From the NCBI RefSeq assembly GCF_007994075.1, contig NZ_VIWU01000001.1:310001-374000 (forward strand): 64,000 nt of DNA, read 5' to 3'. Below, in pieces: positions 8,404 through 15,967 of the stretch. The notes beneath the pieces were generated by a model. The model was not told the origin of the DNA. It did no database searches and was given only the letters and a program-made list of their open reading frames with translations. The position numbers and the translations under genes are program-made. Numbering within the stretch: position 1 is the first letter of the stretch; each line of letters begins with the position of its first letter. Source of the stretch: Pseudonocardia hierapolitana. Lineage in GTDB: Bacteria; Actinomycetota; Actinomycetes; Mycobacteriales; Pseudonocardiaceae.

Positions 8404-9066
8404 TCATCGCGCAGCCCGGTCGAGGGCGAACCGGTCGGGCACCGAGATGCGCCCCCGCCCGAGCGTCAGCAGCCCGCGGCCGGCCAGCTCCTGCAGCACC
8501 TTGTTGGCGGTCGCCCGGGTGGTGCCGGCCATGCTCGCGAGGTCGTCCTGGGTGAGGCGGATCTCCGCGCTCCCGTTGTCGAGGGCGTAGAGCCGCGCCA
8601 GGCGCGCGAGCCGCCGGGTGACCCGGTCCTCCACCGGCAGGTAGAGCGCTTCGAGCACCATCGCCGACAGCCGCCGGACGTAGGAGGTGAGCGTCTCGGT
8701 GATGTAGGCGTCGACCTGCGGGTGGCGCCGGCGCAGCACGTCGAGCTGGGCGCCGGTGAGCGTGAGCGTGTGCGCTTCCTCGATCGCCACGACCGTGGCC
8801 GTCCGCAGCGACGCCGGGTCGAGGAGGGCCAGCTCCCCGAACGAGTCGCCGGGACCGAGCAGCGAGAGCGTCACGATCTGGCCGACCGGCGTGGTCACCC
8901 GCACCGCGAGCTTCCCCGACACGACGACGTGCAGCGAGTCGCCGGGGTCGCCCTCGTGGCAGACGATGTCGCGGGCCCGGAAGCGGCGCGGCCGGCTCTG
9001 GGCGATCAGGCTCCGCCGGGCATCGTCGTCGAGCCCTTGCAGCAGCGACGGGTACGTCCGGGTCAT
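8404..9066 (-). CDS. Crp/Fnr-family transcriptional regulator
   Basis: 220 residues. An N-terminal cyclic-nucleotide-binding domain carries a phosphate-binding cassette of the nucleotide-binding type (FGELALLDPASLRTATV: the Gly-Glu and Arg-Thr pair that contacts the cyclic phosphate is present). A C-terminal winged helix-turn-helix follows (LTQDDLASMAGTTRATANKV). ATG 9066 is preceded by GAGGGAGG about eight bases upstream. It is the first gene of a two-gene unit with the cyclase, which makes regulation by locally produced cyclic nucleotide plausible. It also faces the exported-protein operon at 9259, a possible target. I did not find a clear Crp-type operator between them. Confidence 0.9.
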   Translation of the reverse strand: MTRTYPSLLQGLDDDARRSLIAQSRPRRFRARDIVCHEGDPGDSLHVVVSGKLAVRVTTPVGQIVTLSLLGPGDSFGELALLDPASLRTATVVAIEEAHTLTLTGAQLDVLRRRHPQVDAYITETLTSYVRRLSAMVLEALYLPVEDRVTRRLARLARLYALDNGSAEIRLTQDDLASMAGTTRATANKVLQELAGRGLLTLGRGRISVPDRFALDRAAR

Positions 9067-9258
9067 CTACCACGGCCTCCCTCTGATGGTGGGGTGACCC
9101 CGATGCTCGGGACGGCATGATCGCGCTGCATCGGTAATCGGTGCCCATCTGCGGCGTCCGGCTGCCGATCCCGGACATCGGCGTGAACATTCGCCGGTGC
9201 GATGGCGTGTCCCGGGGTGCCGCCGACCGGCGGCCTTGATCGTCGACCGAGGATCGTC

Positions 9259-9867
9259 ATGACTCTTCGAACACGTGCACGCCGGCACCTGACCGGGACT
9301 CTGCTGGGCACCGCGGTGCTGGCGTCCCTCGCCGGCCTCGCCACCCCGGCAGCGGCACAGCCTGGACAGCTGCGGGACACCCCGGATCGCGTCGTCCGCA
9401 TCGACGACGAACTGCTCGAGCCCCGCGCCTCCACCGCGGGTTCGCCGCTGCGCTTCGCGCCCCGGATCGGCCGGGCGAACGACACCCCGGACAGCCAGAC
9501 CTGGACCGAGCGACCCGGACGCGGCGGCGGGACGATCAGCCTCGTGCACACGCCCAGCGTCAAGGGCAGCAGCGTGCAGCTCTGCGTCGACGTCGAGGGC
9601 GACTCGCGGGACGCCGGGGCCCGTCTGGTGCTGCGGCCGTGCGACGGGACCGACAGCCAGCTGTGGCGACGCCCCACGAGGGTGCCGCCCAGCGCGCTGC
9701 AGAACGTCCAGAGCGGGCTGAACATGGAGCGGGTCAGCGGCGGCGTCGTGCAGAACGCGTTCCCGCGCCGCGACCCGTCGGCCCCGCGGAACCAGGACGA
9801 TCGCGACCGCGCCGGCAACCAGCTGTTCTTCGTGAGCCCGAAATCGTTCGGCGTGGGCGGCGCGTGA
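9259..9867 (+). CDS. Secreted protein with ricin-B-like lectin segment
   Basis: 202 residues from ATG 9259, with an AGGA a few bases upstream. An in-frame GTG at 9202 would put 19 charged residues before the signal peptide, so I prefer 9259. It starts with an export signal (RTRARRH, then a hydrophobic run ending PAAA before QPGQ). The middle has one QxW-type ricin motif (VQLCVDVEGDSRDAGARLVL, then CDGTDSQLWRR). The rest is unrecognised. It is the first of four overlapping genes and its TGA overlaps the next ATG (TGATG). Location outside the membrane and sugar binding are inferences from one motif. Confidence 0.7.
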   Translation: MTLRTRARRHLTGTLLGTAVLASLAGLATPAAAQPGQLRDTPDRVVRIDDELLEPRASTAGSPLRFAPRIGRANDTPDSQTWTERPGRGGGTISLVHTPSVKGSSVQLCVDVEGDSRDAGARLVLRPCDGTDSQLWRRPTRVPPSALQNVQSGLNMERVSGGVVQNAFPRRDPSAPRNQDDRDRAGNQLFFVSPKSFGVGGA

Positions 9868-10376
9868 TGGGGAGCAGGACGATCGCCGGCGCCGCCGCGC
9901 TGCTCACGCTCGTGCTCGCCGCGGGCTGCGGGCAGGGCTCCGCGGCTCCCCCGGTCCCCCCGCCGGCCGCCGGGGAGCCGGCCGCACCCACCGCGGAACC
10001 GTTGTCGCGCCCCGGCCCGGTCGCGCTCGCGCTGGCGCGCACCTCGCTCGGGGAGACGCTCACCTCGGACGGGCGCACCCTCTACCGGTTCGAGGCCGAC
10101 TCGGCCGCCCCACCCCGGTCGATCTGCGAGAACGACTGCCTCGCGGTCTGGCCACCGGTGCTGTCCGACGGCAGCCCCATCACCCTGGACGGCGCCGTCG
10201 ACCGCACGCTCGTCGGCACGATGCAGCGCGCCGACGGCACGAGCCAGGTGACGCTCGCTGGCTGGCCGCTCTACTGGTTCGTCGACGACAAGGCGCCCGG
10301 CGACGTCACCGGCGACGGGGTCGGCGGCAACTGGTCGGCCGTCGGCAAGGACGGCAAGCCCCTCGTCCGCAAGTGA
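9867..10376 (+). CDS. Lipoprotein with Yx(F/W)xxD-type repeats (Lipoprotein_15 / PF03640 family)
   Basis: 169 residues. A lipoprotein signal ends in a lipobox (LVLAAGC), followed by a Pro/Ala-rich linker and a C-terminal domain with the family's paired motifs: LYRFEADS followed by CENDCLAVWPPVL, and LYWFVDDKAPGDVTGDGVGG. Family function is unknown. The start overlaps the previous stop by one base and its own stop overlaps the next GTG, so translation is probably coupled. Confidence 0.85.
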   Translation: MGSRTIAGAAALLTLVLAAGCGQGSAAPPVPPPAAGEPAAPTAEPLSRPGPVALALARTSLGETLTSDGRTLYRFEADSAAPPRSICENDCLAVWPPVLSDGSPITLDGAVDRTLVGTMQRADGTSQVTLAGWPLYWFVDDKAPGDVTGDGVGGNWSAVGKDGKPLVRK

Positions 10377-11275
10377 GCAGGCCGTCCATGACCGATTCCA
10401 GCAGAATCGCGGCTGCGGTCGCAGCCCTGCTCACCGCCTTCACGGCGTGCGCGGGCCCGATGGTTCCCCGGGAGGGAAACGTGATCGACACGAACGGACT
10501 CGTCGCCGTAGCGGATACGACCCTGCACGTCGAGCAGCGTGGCGAGGGCCCACCGCTGCTCCTCGTGCACGGTGGCGGCGAGGACAGCTCGATGCTCGCC
10601 GGTCAGGCCGAAGCGCTGGCGGCCGCGGGCTACCGGGTGATCACCTACGACCGGCGCGGCACGGGCCGGTCGGGGCGCGCCGGCTGGCCCGGTGGCGGCG
10701 CCGACCAGCACGCCGACGACGCCGCCGCGCTGCTCGCCACGCTGGACGCCGCACCCGCGACGGTGCTCGGCGTCAGCTCCGGAGGCGTCGTGGCGCTCGC
10801 GCTGGCCGCCCGCCATCCCGAGGCCGTCGCCCGGGTGGTCGCCTGGGAACCGCCCGCCTCGGGCGTGCTGCCCGACGCGGCCGCGATCAACGCGGCGATC
10901 ATGGCACCGATCGAGGCGCACCTGCGGGATCATCCGGGCGACTACGTCGGCGCCCAGGCGTTGCTGCTCACCGTGATCCTCGGCGTCCCGGTGTCCACCG
11001 ACGCACCGGAGTTCGCCGCGGCCCGCGCGAACGCCGAACCGATGATCCGCGACGAGCCTGCGATCACCCTGCGTCCGTTCACCGCGGCCGAGCTGTCCGC
11101 GGTGCCCGTCACCGTCGCCGTCGGCACGGAACCGAACGAGCTGGTCGGCGCGGCCTCGTCGGTGCTCGGGAAGCTCGCGGGCGTCGAGCCCGAGATCGTG
11201 GCGGGTGCCGGGCACGAGGTGTACCTCACCGATCCGCCGGTGCTGACCGCGCTCGTCGGACCTGCAGGCAGGTGA
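10373..11275 (+). CDS. Alpha/beta-hydrolase, probably membrane-anchored or exported
   Basis: 300 residues if GTG 10373 is used (it overlaps the previous stop as GTGA). Alternatives are ATG 10388 and GTG 10481, the latter with GGAGGG four bases upstream. The first two keep an N-terminal hydrophobic stretch ending in TAFTAC, a weak lipobox. The hydrolase fold is clear: LLLVHGGGEDSS oxyanion region, VITYDRRGTGRSG, nucleophile elbow LGVSSGG, and a C-terminal GAGHEV with the likely catalytic His. An acidic third residue is probable near AVGTEPNE. The substrate is unknown. The start decides whether it is cytoplasmic or exported. Its neighbours all appear exported, which favours the longer form. Confidence 0.8.
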   Translation: MSRPSMTDSSRIAAAVAALLTAFTACAGPMVPREGNVIDTNGLVAVADTTLHVEQRGEGPPLLLVHGGGEDSSMLAGQAEALAAAGYRVITYDRRGTGRSGRAGWPGGGADQHADDAAALLATLDAAPATVLGVSSGGVVALALAARHPEAVARVVAWEPPASGVLPDAAAINAAIMAPIEAHLRDHPGDYVGAQALLLTVILGVPVSTDAPEFAAARANAEPMIRDEPAITLRPFTAAELSAVPVTVAVGTEPNELVGAASSVLGKLAGVEPEIVAGAGHEVYLTDPPVLTALVGPAGR

Positions 11276-12183
11276 CCACGGATCCGGTCCTCACCCGGCG
11301 GCGGTTCCTCTCGGGTTCGGCCGCGGCCGGCGTGCTCGCGCTCGCCGGCTGCGCCGCCCGGCGGCCGGGCCCGGCGCAGGCCACCCGGCGCGTCGCGGGG
11401 GCCCGCGGCCCGGTGCTCGTGCCGGAGGCGCCTTCGCGGGTCGCGGCGCTGATCGGTTCCTGCGACGTCGACGTGCTCGCGCTGGGCATCACCCCCGTGT
11501 ACGCGGGGACGTTCGCCGAGGGCTGGGTGGACCTGCCGGGCGGGATCGTCACGAGCGACGCGGTTCCACCGTCCGTCGAGACGGTCGCGGCCACCCGGCC
11601 CGACCTCCTGCTCGGCTGGGAGTGGCTGGCCGACGACCCGAGCTGGGCACGGCTGGGGGCCCTCGCCCCCGCCGTGCCGATCCCCGAGCGCACGGCGTGG
11701 CAGGAGGCGTTCCTGCTGGTCGGCGACGCGGTGAACCGCCGCGGGCGCGCCGAGGCCGAGCTCGCGGCCTTCGAGGCGCGGGTGGGGCAGGTGCGGGCAC
11801 GGGTGGGGGCGGGGCCGCCGATCGCGGTCGCCCAGATCGGGTTCACTGAGGCCGGGGTGTTCCGCATGTTCGGTGACGACCGCGACTCGACCCGCATCCT
11901 GCGGTCCGTCGGCCTCACGCCCGTCGGCCCGGAGCGCAGCCAGGAGTCGCTGAGCCTGGAGCTCCTCGGGCAGGTCGGCGCGCCGTGGCTGATCGCGTAC
12001 GGCTCGGGCCCGGACGGCGCCGCCCTCCTCGCCGAGGCGAAGGCCCACCCGTTGTGGAGCACGTTGCCCGCGGTGCGTGCCGGACAGGTCCTGGAGGTCG
12101 ACGGCAACCGGTGGGTCGGCGCCGGGCTCCTCTGGGCCCGGGCGATCGTGGATGATCTCGAGCGGCTCTTCGGTGGCCGGTGA
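11272..12183 (+). CDS. ABC-transporter substrate-binding lipoprotein, iron-siderophore/cobalamin type
   Basis: 303 residues. A twin-arginine signal (TRRRFLSG) runs into a lipobox (LALAGC). The body is a periplasmic-binding-protein class III fold as in FepB/FecB/BtuF proteins: VLVPEAPSRVAALIGSCDVD, VAATRPDLLLGW, and the C-terminal LPAVRAGQVLEVDGNRWVGAG. GTG 11272 overlaps the preceding TGA (GTGA), which makes it the last gene of the four-gene unit. No permease or ATPase gene is adjacent, so it must work with a transporter encoded elsewhere or act as a binding protein only. The ligand is a prediction. Confidence 0.85.
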   Translation: MTTDPVLTRRRFLSGSAAAGVLALAGCAARRPGPAQATRRVAGARGPVLVPEAPSRVAALIGSCDVDVLALGITPVYAGTFAEGWVDLPGGIVTSDAVPPSVETVAATRPDLLLGWEWLADDPSWARLGALAPAVPIPERTAWQEAFLLVGDAVNRRGRAEAELAAFEARVGQVRARVGAGPPIAVAQIGFTEAGVFRMFGDDRDSTRILRSVGLTPVGPERSQESLSLELLGQVGAPWLIAYGSGPDGAALLAEAKAHPLWSTLPAVRAGQVLEVDGNRWVGAGLLWARAIVDDLERLFGGR

Positions 12184-12205
12184 ACGACGTTTCGAGATCG
12201 CCGCC

Positions 12206-12221
12206 CTCCGGCGTCCCGGAG
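12206..12221. terminator. Hairpin between convergent genes
   Basis: CTCCGG, a CGTC tetraloop, then CCGGAG lies in the 55 bases between the plus-strand binding-protein gene and the minus-strand RNase J gene. A short GC-rich stem with no T run is usual for actinobacterial terminators. It could serve both directions. Confidence 0.5.
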
Positions 12222-12238
12222 TCCGCCCGCCCCGGCGC

Positions 12239-14029
12239 TCAGACCGCGAACACCGTCGGCACGATCATCGGCCGGCGACGGTAGGTCTCCCCCACCCACT
12301 TGCCCACCACCCGGCGCACGGCCTGGGCGATGCGGTGGGTGTCGGTGATGCCCTCGGACTCGGTGCGGGACAGCTCGTCCTCCACCAGCGGCAGCACGGC
12401 GTCGAGCGCCTTCGGGTCGTCGGAGAACCCGCGACCGGACAGCTTGGGCGGGGACACCGCCCGGCCGGTGTTCGCGTCGACCGCCACCGTGATCGAGATG
12501 AAGCCGCCCTCGCCGAGCACCAACCGGTCGGCGAGGGTGCTCTCACCGATGTCGCCGACCTCCAGGCCGTCGACGTACACGCGGCCCACCTCGACCCGGC
12601 CGGTGATCGACGCGCGGCCGTCCACCAGGTCGACGACGACGCCGTCCTCGGCGAGCACCACCGCGTCCTCCGGCACCCCGGTCTGCACGGCGAGGCGGCC
12701 GTTCGAGCGCAGGTGCCGCCACTCGCCGTGCACCGGCATCACGTTGCTCGGGCGCACCGCGTTGTAGAGGAACAGCAGCTCGCCCGCCGGTGAGTGCCCC
12801 GACACGTGCACCTTCGCGGTGCCCTGGTGCACCACGGTGGCCCCGAGCCGGGTCAGCCCGTTGATCACACCGAACACGGCCGTCTCGTTGCCCGGGATCA
12901 GCGAGCTGGCCAGGATGATCGTGTCCTCCGGCCGGATCCGCACGGAACGGTGGTCGCCGCGGGCCATCCGCGCGAGCGCCGACAGCGGCTCGCCCTGCGA
13001 GCCGGTGGAGACGATCACGAGCTCCGCGTCGGGCAGGTCCATCGCCTCGTCGAGGTCCACCAGCAGCCCGTCGGGGACCTGGAGCAGGCCCAGGTCGACC
13101 GCCAGACCCATGTTGCGCTCCATCGAGCGGCCGACGAGGCAGACGCGGCGACCGTGCGCCACCGCGGCGTCGAGCACCTGCTGCACGCGGTGCACGTGGC
13201 TCGCGAAGCAGGCGACGATGATCCGGGCGTCGGCGCGGTGGAACACCCCGTCGAGCACGGGGCCGATCTCCCGCTCGGAGATCACGAAGCCCGGCACGTC
13301 GGCGTTGGTGGAGTCGACGAGGAACAGGTCGACGCCCTCGTCGCCGAGCCGGGAGAAGCCCGCCAGGTCGGTGAGACGACCGTCGAGCGGGAGCTGGTCG
13401 AGCTTGATGTCACCGGTGTGCAGCACCAGCCCGGCGGGGGTGCGGATCGCGACGGCGAGCGCGTCCGGGATCGAGTGGTTCACGGCGAAGTACTCGCAGT
13501 CGAACGCGCCGTGGTGCAGCCGCTCCCCCTCCTTCACCTCGAGCAGGTGCGGGGTGAGCCGGTGCTCCTTGCACTTGGCCGCCACCAGGGCGAGCGTGAA
13601 CCGGGACCCGACGATCGTCAGGTCCGGCCGCTGGCGCAGCAGGAACGGCACGGCACCGATGTGGTCCTCGTGTCCGTGGGTGAGCACGAGCGCGTCGATG
13701 TCGTCGAGCCGCTCCTCGATGGCGCGGAAGTCCGGCAGGATCAGATCGACGCCCGGCGAGTCCTCGGACGGGAACAGCACGCCGCAGTCCACGACGAGCA
13801 GCCGCCCGTCGTATTCGAATACCGTCATGTTGCGGCCGATCTCGCCGATGCCGCCGAGCGCCACCACACGCAGCCCGCCCTCCGGGAGCGGCGGAGGCGG
13901 GTTGGACGGCAGCTCCGCGCGGTTGACCTCCTCGGGCGGAGCTTCCGTCGGGCGGCCGCGGTCACGCCGAGGCGGGCGGGAGCGACGGTCGGACCGGGAG
14001 CGGTCGGACCGTGCTGGGGGACGACTCAA
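12239..14029 (-). CDS. rnj: Ribonuclease J
   Basis: 596 residues. It has a metallo-beta-lactamase/beta-CASP RNase J architecture with zinc-binding LVLTHGHEDHIGAVPFL, HTGDIKLDQ, then SGHSPAGE and MPVHGEWRHL in the beta-CASP part. The first 50 residues are Arg/Pro-rich and disordered, a common actinobacterial extension. The start is TTG 14029, with GAGGAAA about nine bases upstream. It processes and degrades RNA from 5' ends as well as internally. It lies 81 bases downstream of dapA on the same strand, the usual actinobacterial dapA-rnj pair. Confidence 0.96.
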   Translation of the reverse strand: MSRPPARSDRSRSDRRSRPPRRDRGRPTEAPPEEVNRAELPSNPPPPLPEGGLRVVALGGIGEIGRNMTVFEYDGRLLVVDCGVLFPSEDSPGVDLILPDFRAIEERLDDIDALVLTHGHEDHIGAVPFLLRQRPDLTIVGSRFTLALVAAKCKEHRLTPHLLEVKEGERLHHGAFDCEYFAVNHSIPDALAVAIRTPAGLVLHTGDIKLDQLPLDGRLTDLAGFSRLGDEGVDLFLVDSTNADVPGFVISEREIGPVLDGVFHRADARIIVACFASHVHRVQQVLDAAVAHGRRVCLVGRSMERNMGLAVDLGLLQVPDGLLVDLDEAMDLPDAELVIVSTGSQGEPLSALARMARGDHRSVRIRPEDTIILASSLIPGNETAVFGVINGLTRLGATVVHQGTAKVHVSGHSPAGELLFLYNAVRPSNVMPVHGEWRHLRSNGRLAVQTGVPEDAVVLAEDGVVVDLVDGRASITGRVEVGRVYVDGLEVGDIGESTLADRLVLGEGGFISITVAVDANTGRAVSPPKLSGRGFSDDPKALDAVLPLVEDELSRTESEGITDTHRIAQAVRRVVGKWVGETYRRRPMIVPTVFAV

Positions 14030-14110
14030 ACTCGTTTCCTCGCAGTACAGGTAGGCGCAGGCCCTCGCCGGCGCAGGTTCAGTGCTGTCCGTTCAGTCCG
14101 CGAGCTCCGC

Positions 14111-15100
14111 TCAGTGGTAGGCCACCTCGGCGCCGAGGTCGGCGGCGGCCCGCGCGCCGAGCGCGCCCTGGCCGTGGTCGTCGACGCGGTGGGTGTCGGT
14201 GGCGAGCGCGATGCCTGCGGACTGCAGGTCACTCGCGATCGCCGCCTCCTGCTCCTCGGTGACCGGCGGCAGCGGCAGCCGGGGGTTGCCGACATCGATG
14301 CCACGCAGGCGCATCGCCGTCTTGGCGAACAGCACACCGCCGACGCGGCCCATCGCCCGGATCACGGGGATCGTGGCGTAGTGCAGGTTGCGGGCCCGGT
14401 CGACGTCCCCGGCCTCGTACGCGTCGAGCAGCTCACGCAGGCGGTTGGCCACCACGTGCCCGATGACGCTGACGAACCCGACCGCGCCGACCGAGAGCCA
14501 CGGCAGGTTCACGGGGTCGTCGCCCGAGTAGTAGGCGAGCGTGGTGGTGGCGAGCACCTCGGTGCCGACGCGCAGGTCGTTGCGCGCGTCCTTGACCGCC
14601 ACGATCCGCGGGTGCTCGGACAGCCGCTGCAGCGTCTCCACGTCGATCGGGATCACGCTGCGCGGGGGGATGTCGTAGAGCATCACCGGCAGGTTCGTGG
14701 CGTCGGCGACGGCCGTGAAGTGCAGCACGAGCCCGGACTGCGGCGGCCGCGAGTAGTACGGGGTGACCAGCAGCAACCCGTGGGCGCCCGCCTTCTCCGC
14801 CTCCCGCGAGAGGTGGATGCTGTGGGCGGTGTCGTAGGTGCCGGCGCCCGCGACCACGGTGGCCCGGTCGCCGACGGCGTTCACCACCGCCCGGATCAGC
14901 TCCGACTTCTCCTCGTCGCTGGTGGTCGGCCCCTCGCCGGTGGTGCCGTTGACCACGAGCCCGTCGTTGCCCAGCTCGACGAGGTGGGTGGCCAGCTCCT
15001 CGGCTTTGGCGAGATCCAGCCGCCCCTCGGCGTCGAAGGGCGTGACCATCGCGGTCAGCACACGGCCGAACGGGCGGCCCGGCAGGGCGGTGGGACTCAT
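14111..15100 (-). CDS. dapA: 4-hydroxy-tetrahydrodipicolinate synthase
   Basis: 329 residues, full length for the family. It condenses pyruvate with aspartate semialdehyde in the lysine/diaminopimelate pathway. Visible family residues are VNGTTGEGPTTSDEE (substrate binding), the Tyr in TPYYSRPPQSG and the Schiff-base Lys in IVAVKDARND. The ATG at 15100 has GAGGAG seven bases upstream. That ribosome binding site lies inside a 26-codon micro-ORF whose TGA overlaps the dapA ATG (ATGA). Confidence 0.97.
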   Translation of the reverse strand: MSPTALPGRPFGRVLTAMVTPFDAEGRLDLAKAEELATHLVELGNDGLVVNGTTGEGPTTSDEEKSELIRAVVNAVGDRATVVAGAGTYDTAHSIHLSREAEKAGAHGLLLVTPYYSRPPQSGLVLHFTAVADATNLPVMLYDIPPRSVIPIDVETLQRLSEHPRIVAVKDARNDLRVGTEVLATTTLAYYSGDDPVNLPWLSVGAVGFVSVIGHVVANRLRELLDAYEAGDVDRARNLHYATIPVIRAMGRVGGVLFAKTAMRLRGIDVGNPRLPLPPVTEEQEAAIASDLQSAGIALATDTHRVDDHGQGALGARAAADLGAEVAYH

Positions 15101-15177
15101 GCCAGCTCCTCGCTAGGGCTCGTCGCGGGCATTCGCCCAAGACGCTGCGCCCATGATTCGCTCGCAAGCTCGCTCAT
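15097..15177 (-). CDS. 26-codon micro-ORF abutting dapA (bridge micro-ORF 1)
   Basis: ATG 15177 to TGA 15097, 26 codons, beginning MSELASES and ending PATSPSEELA. The stop overlaps the dapA start (ATGA), and the GAGGAG near its end is the dapA ribosome binding site. Its start lies 36 bases after the stop of the upstream gene. Two other 26-codon frames with the same beginning (M-S/T-E-L-A) and a conserved T-S...E near the end lie at 36724-36804 and 61279-61359, aligning without gaps. It may be a translated leader peptide that couples translation, or a short mobile DNA element that stays open for structural reasons. No expression evidence is available. Confidence 0.5.
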   Translation of the reverse strand: MSELASESWAQRLGRMPATSPSEELA

Positions 15178-15213
15178 GGGAAGACGGTACCCCGGCGCAC
15201 CACGGCCAACTCC

Positions 15214-15837
15214 CTACACACCGCGCGGAGCGCCCCGCAGGGCCTCGATATCACCCGGCTCGCCCTGCAGCTCGACCCGCACGGCGTCGCGGCCGAACGC
15301 GAACAGCACGAGCTCGCCCGGCTCGCCGACCACCGTGACGGCCCCGGGTCCGGTCTTCACGACGTGCCGCTCTCCCGACGGGCGCGCCAGCACCACGCCC
15401 ACCGGGCTGCGGCGCAGCAGCATCCGCATCCACCGCGTGCCCGCCCACAGGTGCGCGTCGCGCTCCTCGTCGGGCTCACGCGGTTCCCAGCCGGGGACGC
15501 CGCGGCGCACGTCCTCGTGGTGCACGAAGAACTCGTTCCAGTTCGCCGTCGCGTCGACCCGCTCGATCCGGAACGGCGACCACCGCTGCGGGCCACCGCG
15601 GAAGAGCTGCACGGCCTCGTCCCACGGCATCTCGCGGTAGCCGTCCATCGCCCGCTCTGTGACCGCCGCCAGCGCGGGGATCAGGATCCCCGCCGCCGCA
15701 CGCGGCTCCCGCTCCCGGACGAGGAGGTGGGCCAGGAGGTCGCGCGTGCTCCAGCCATCGCAGAGCGTGGGGCGGTCGGGGCCCACCCTGAGCAGCTCGT
15801 CGCTGAGCGCGGCTCGCTCCCGGCTCGCAAGGCTCAT
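15214..15837 (-). CDS. TIGR03085-type metal-binding (maleylpyruvate isomerase/DinB-like) protein
   Basis: 207 residues from ATG 15837. The frame is open further upstream but reads as shadow of the opposite strand. The N-terminus (LSDELLRVGPDRPTLCDGWS, DLLAHLLVRERE) is the mycothiol-dependent maleylpyruvate isomerase/DinB-like four-helix bundle. Later NWNEFFVHHEDVRRG supplies His residues typical of the metal site in this fold. The molecular function of this subgroup is not established. It stands 36 bases upstream of micro-ORF 1 and dapA in the same direction. The upstream region has no good ribosome binding site. Confidence 0.82.
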   Translation of the reverse strand: MSLASRERAALSDELLRVGPDRPTLCDGWSTRDLLAHLLVREREPRAAAGILIPALAAVTERAMDGYREMPWDEAVQLFRGGPQRWSPFRIERVDATANWNEFFVHHEDVRRGVPGWEPREPDEERDAHLWAGTRWMRMLLRRSPVGVVLARPSGERHVVKTGPGAVTVVGEPGELVLFAFGRDAVRVELQGEPGDIEALRGAPRGV

Positions 15838-15967
15838 GATCTGGACTGTACTCGGGAACCGATGATGCTCCAGAGGTATCACTCCATGCTCGTTTTGCCT
15901 TGGACAGGCATGGAACGGCTCTCCTACGCTTCGCGGCGTTCCCGCCGGTGGATCGAAGGAGATCGAG

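Noticed and set aside
6226..9120. Very long plus-strand open frame opposite the cyclase and Crp genes
   Set aside because: It is rich in Arg, Gly, His and Asp with no domain pattern and is the expected antisense shadow of GC-rich coding sequence. The minus-strand genes have clear motifs and ribosome binding sites.
9067..9258. Crp operator between the Crp gene and the exported-protein operon
   Set aside because: I looked for a TGTGA-N6-TCACA-like site and found only weak partial matches such as ATCGGTAATCGGT, which is a direct repeat.
12794..15640. Long plus-strand open frame opposite rnj and dapA
   Set aside because: The composition is typical of antisense frames, and the minus strand carries unmistakable RNase J and DapA motifs.
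15801..15837. Possible fourth micro-ORF copy at the start of the metal-binding protein gene (MSLASRERA)
   Set aside because: The resemblance is limited to a few residues. The frame continues into a conserved family protein and has no stop/start overlap at codon 26.
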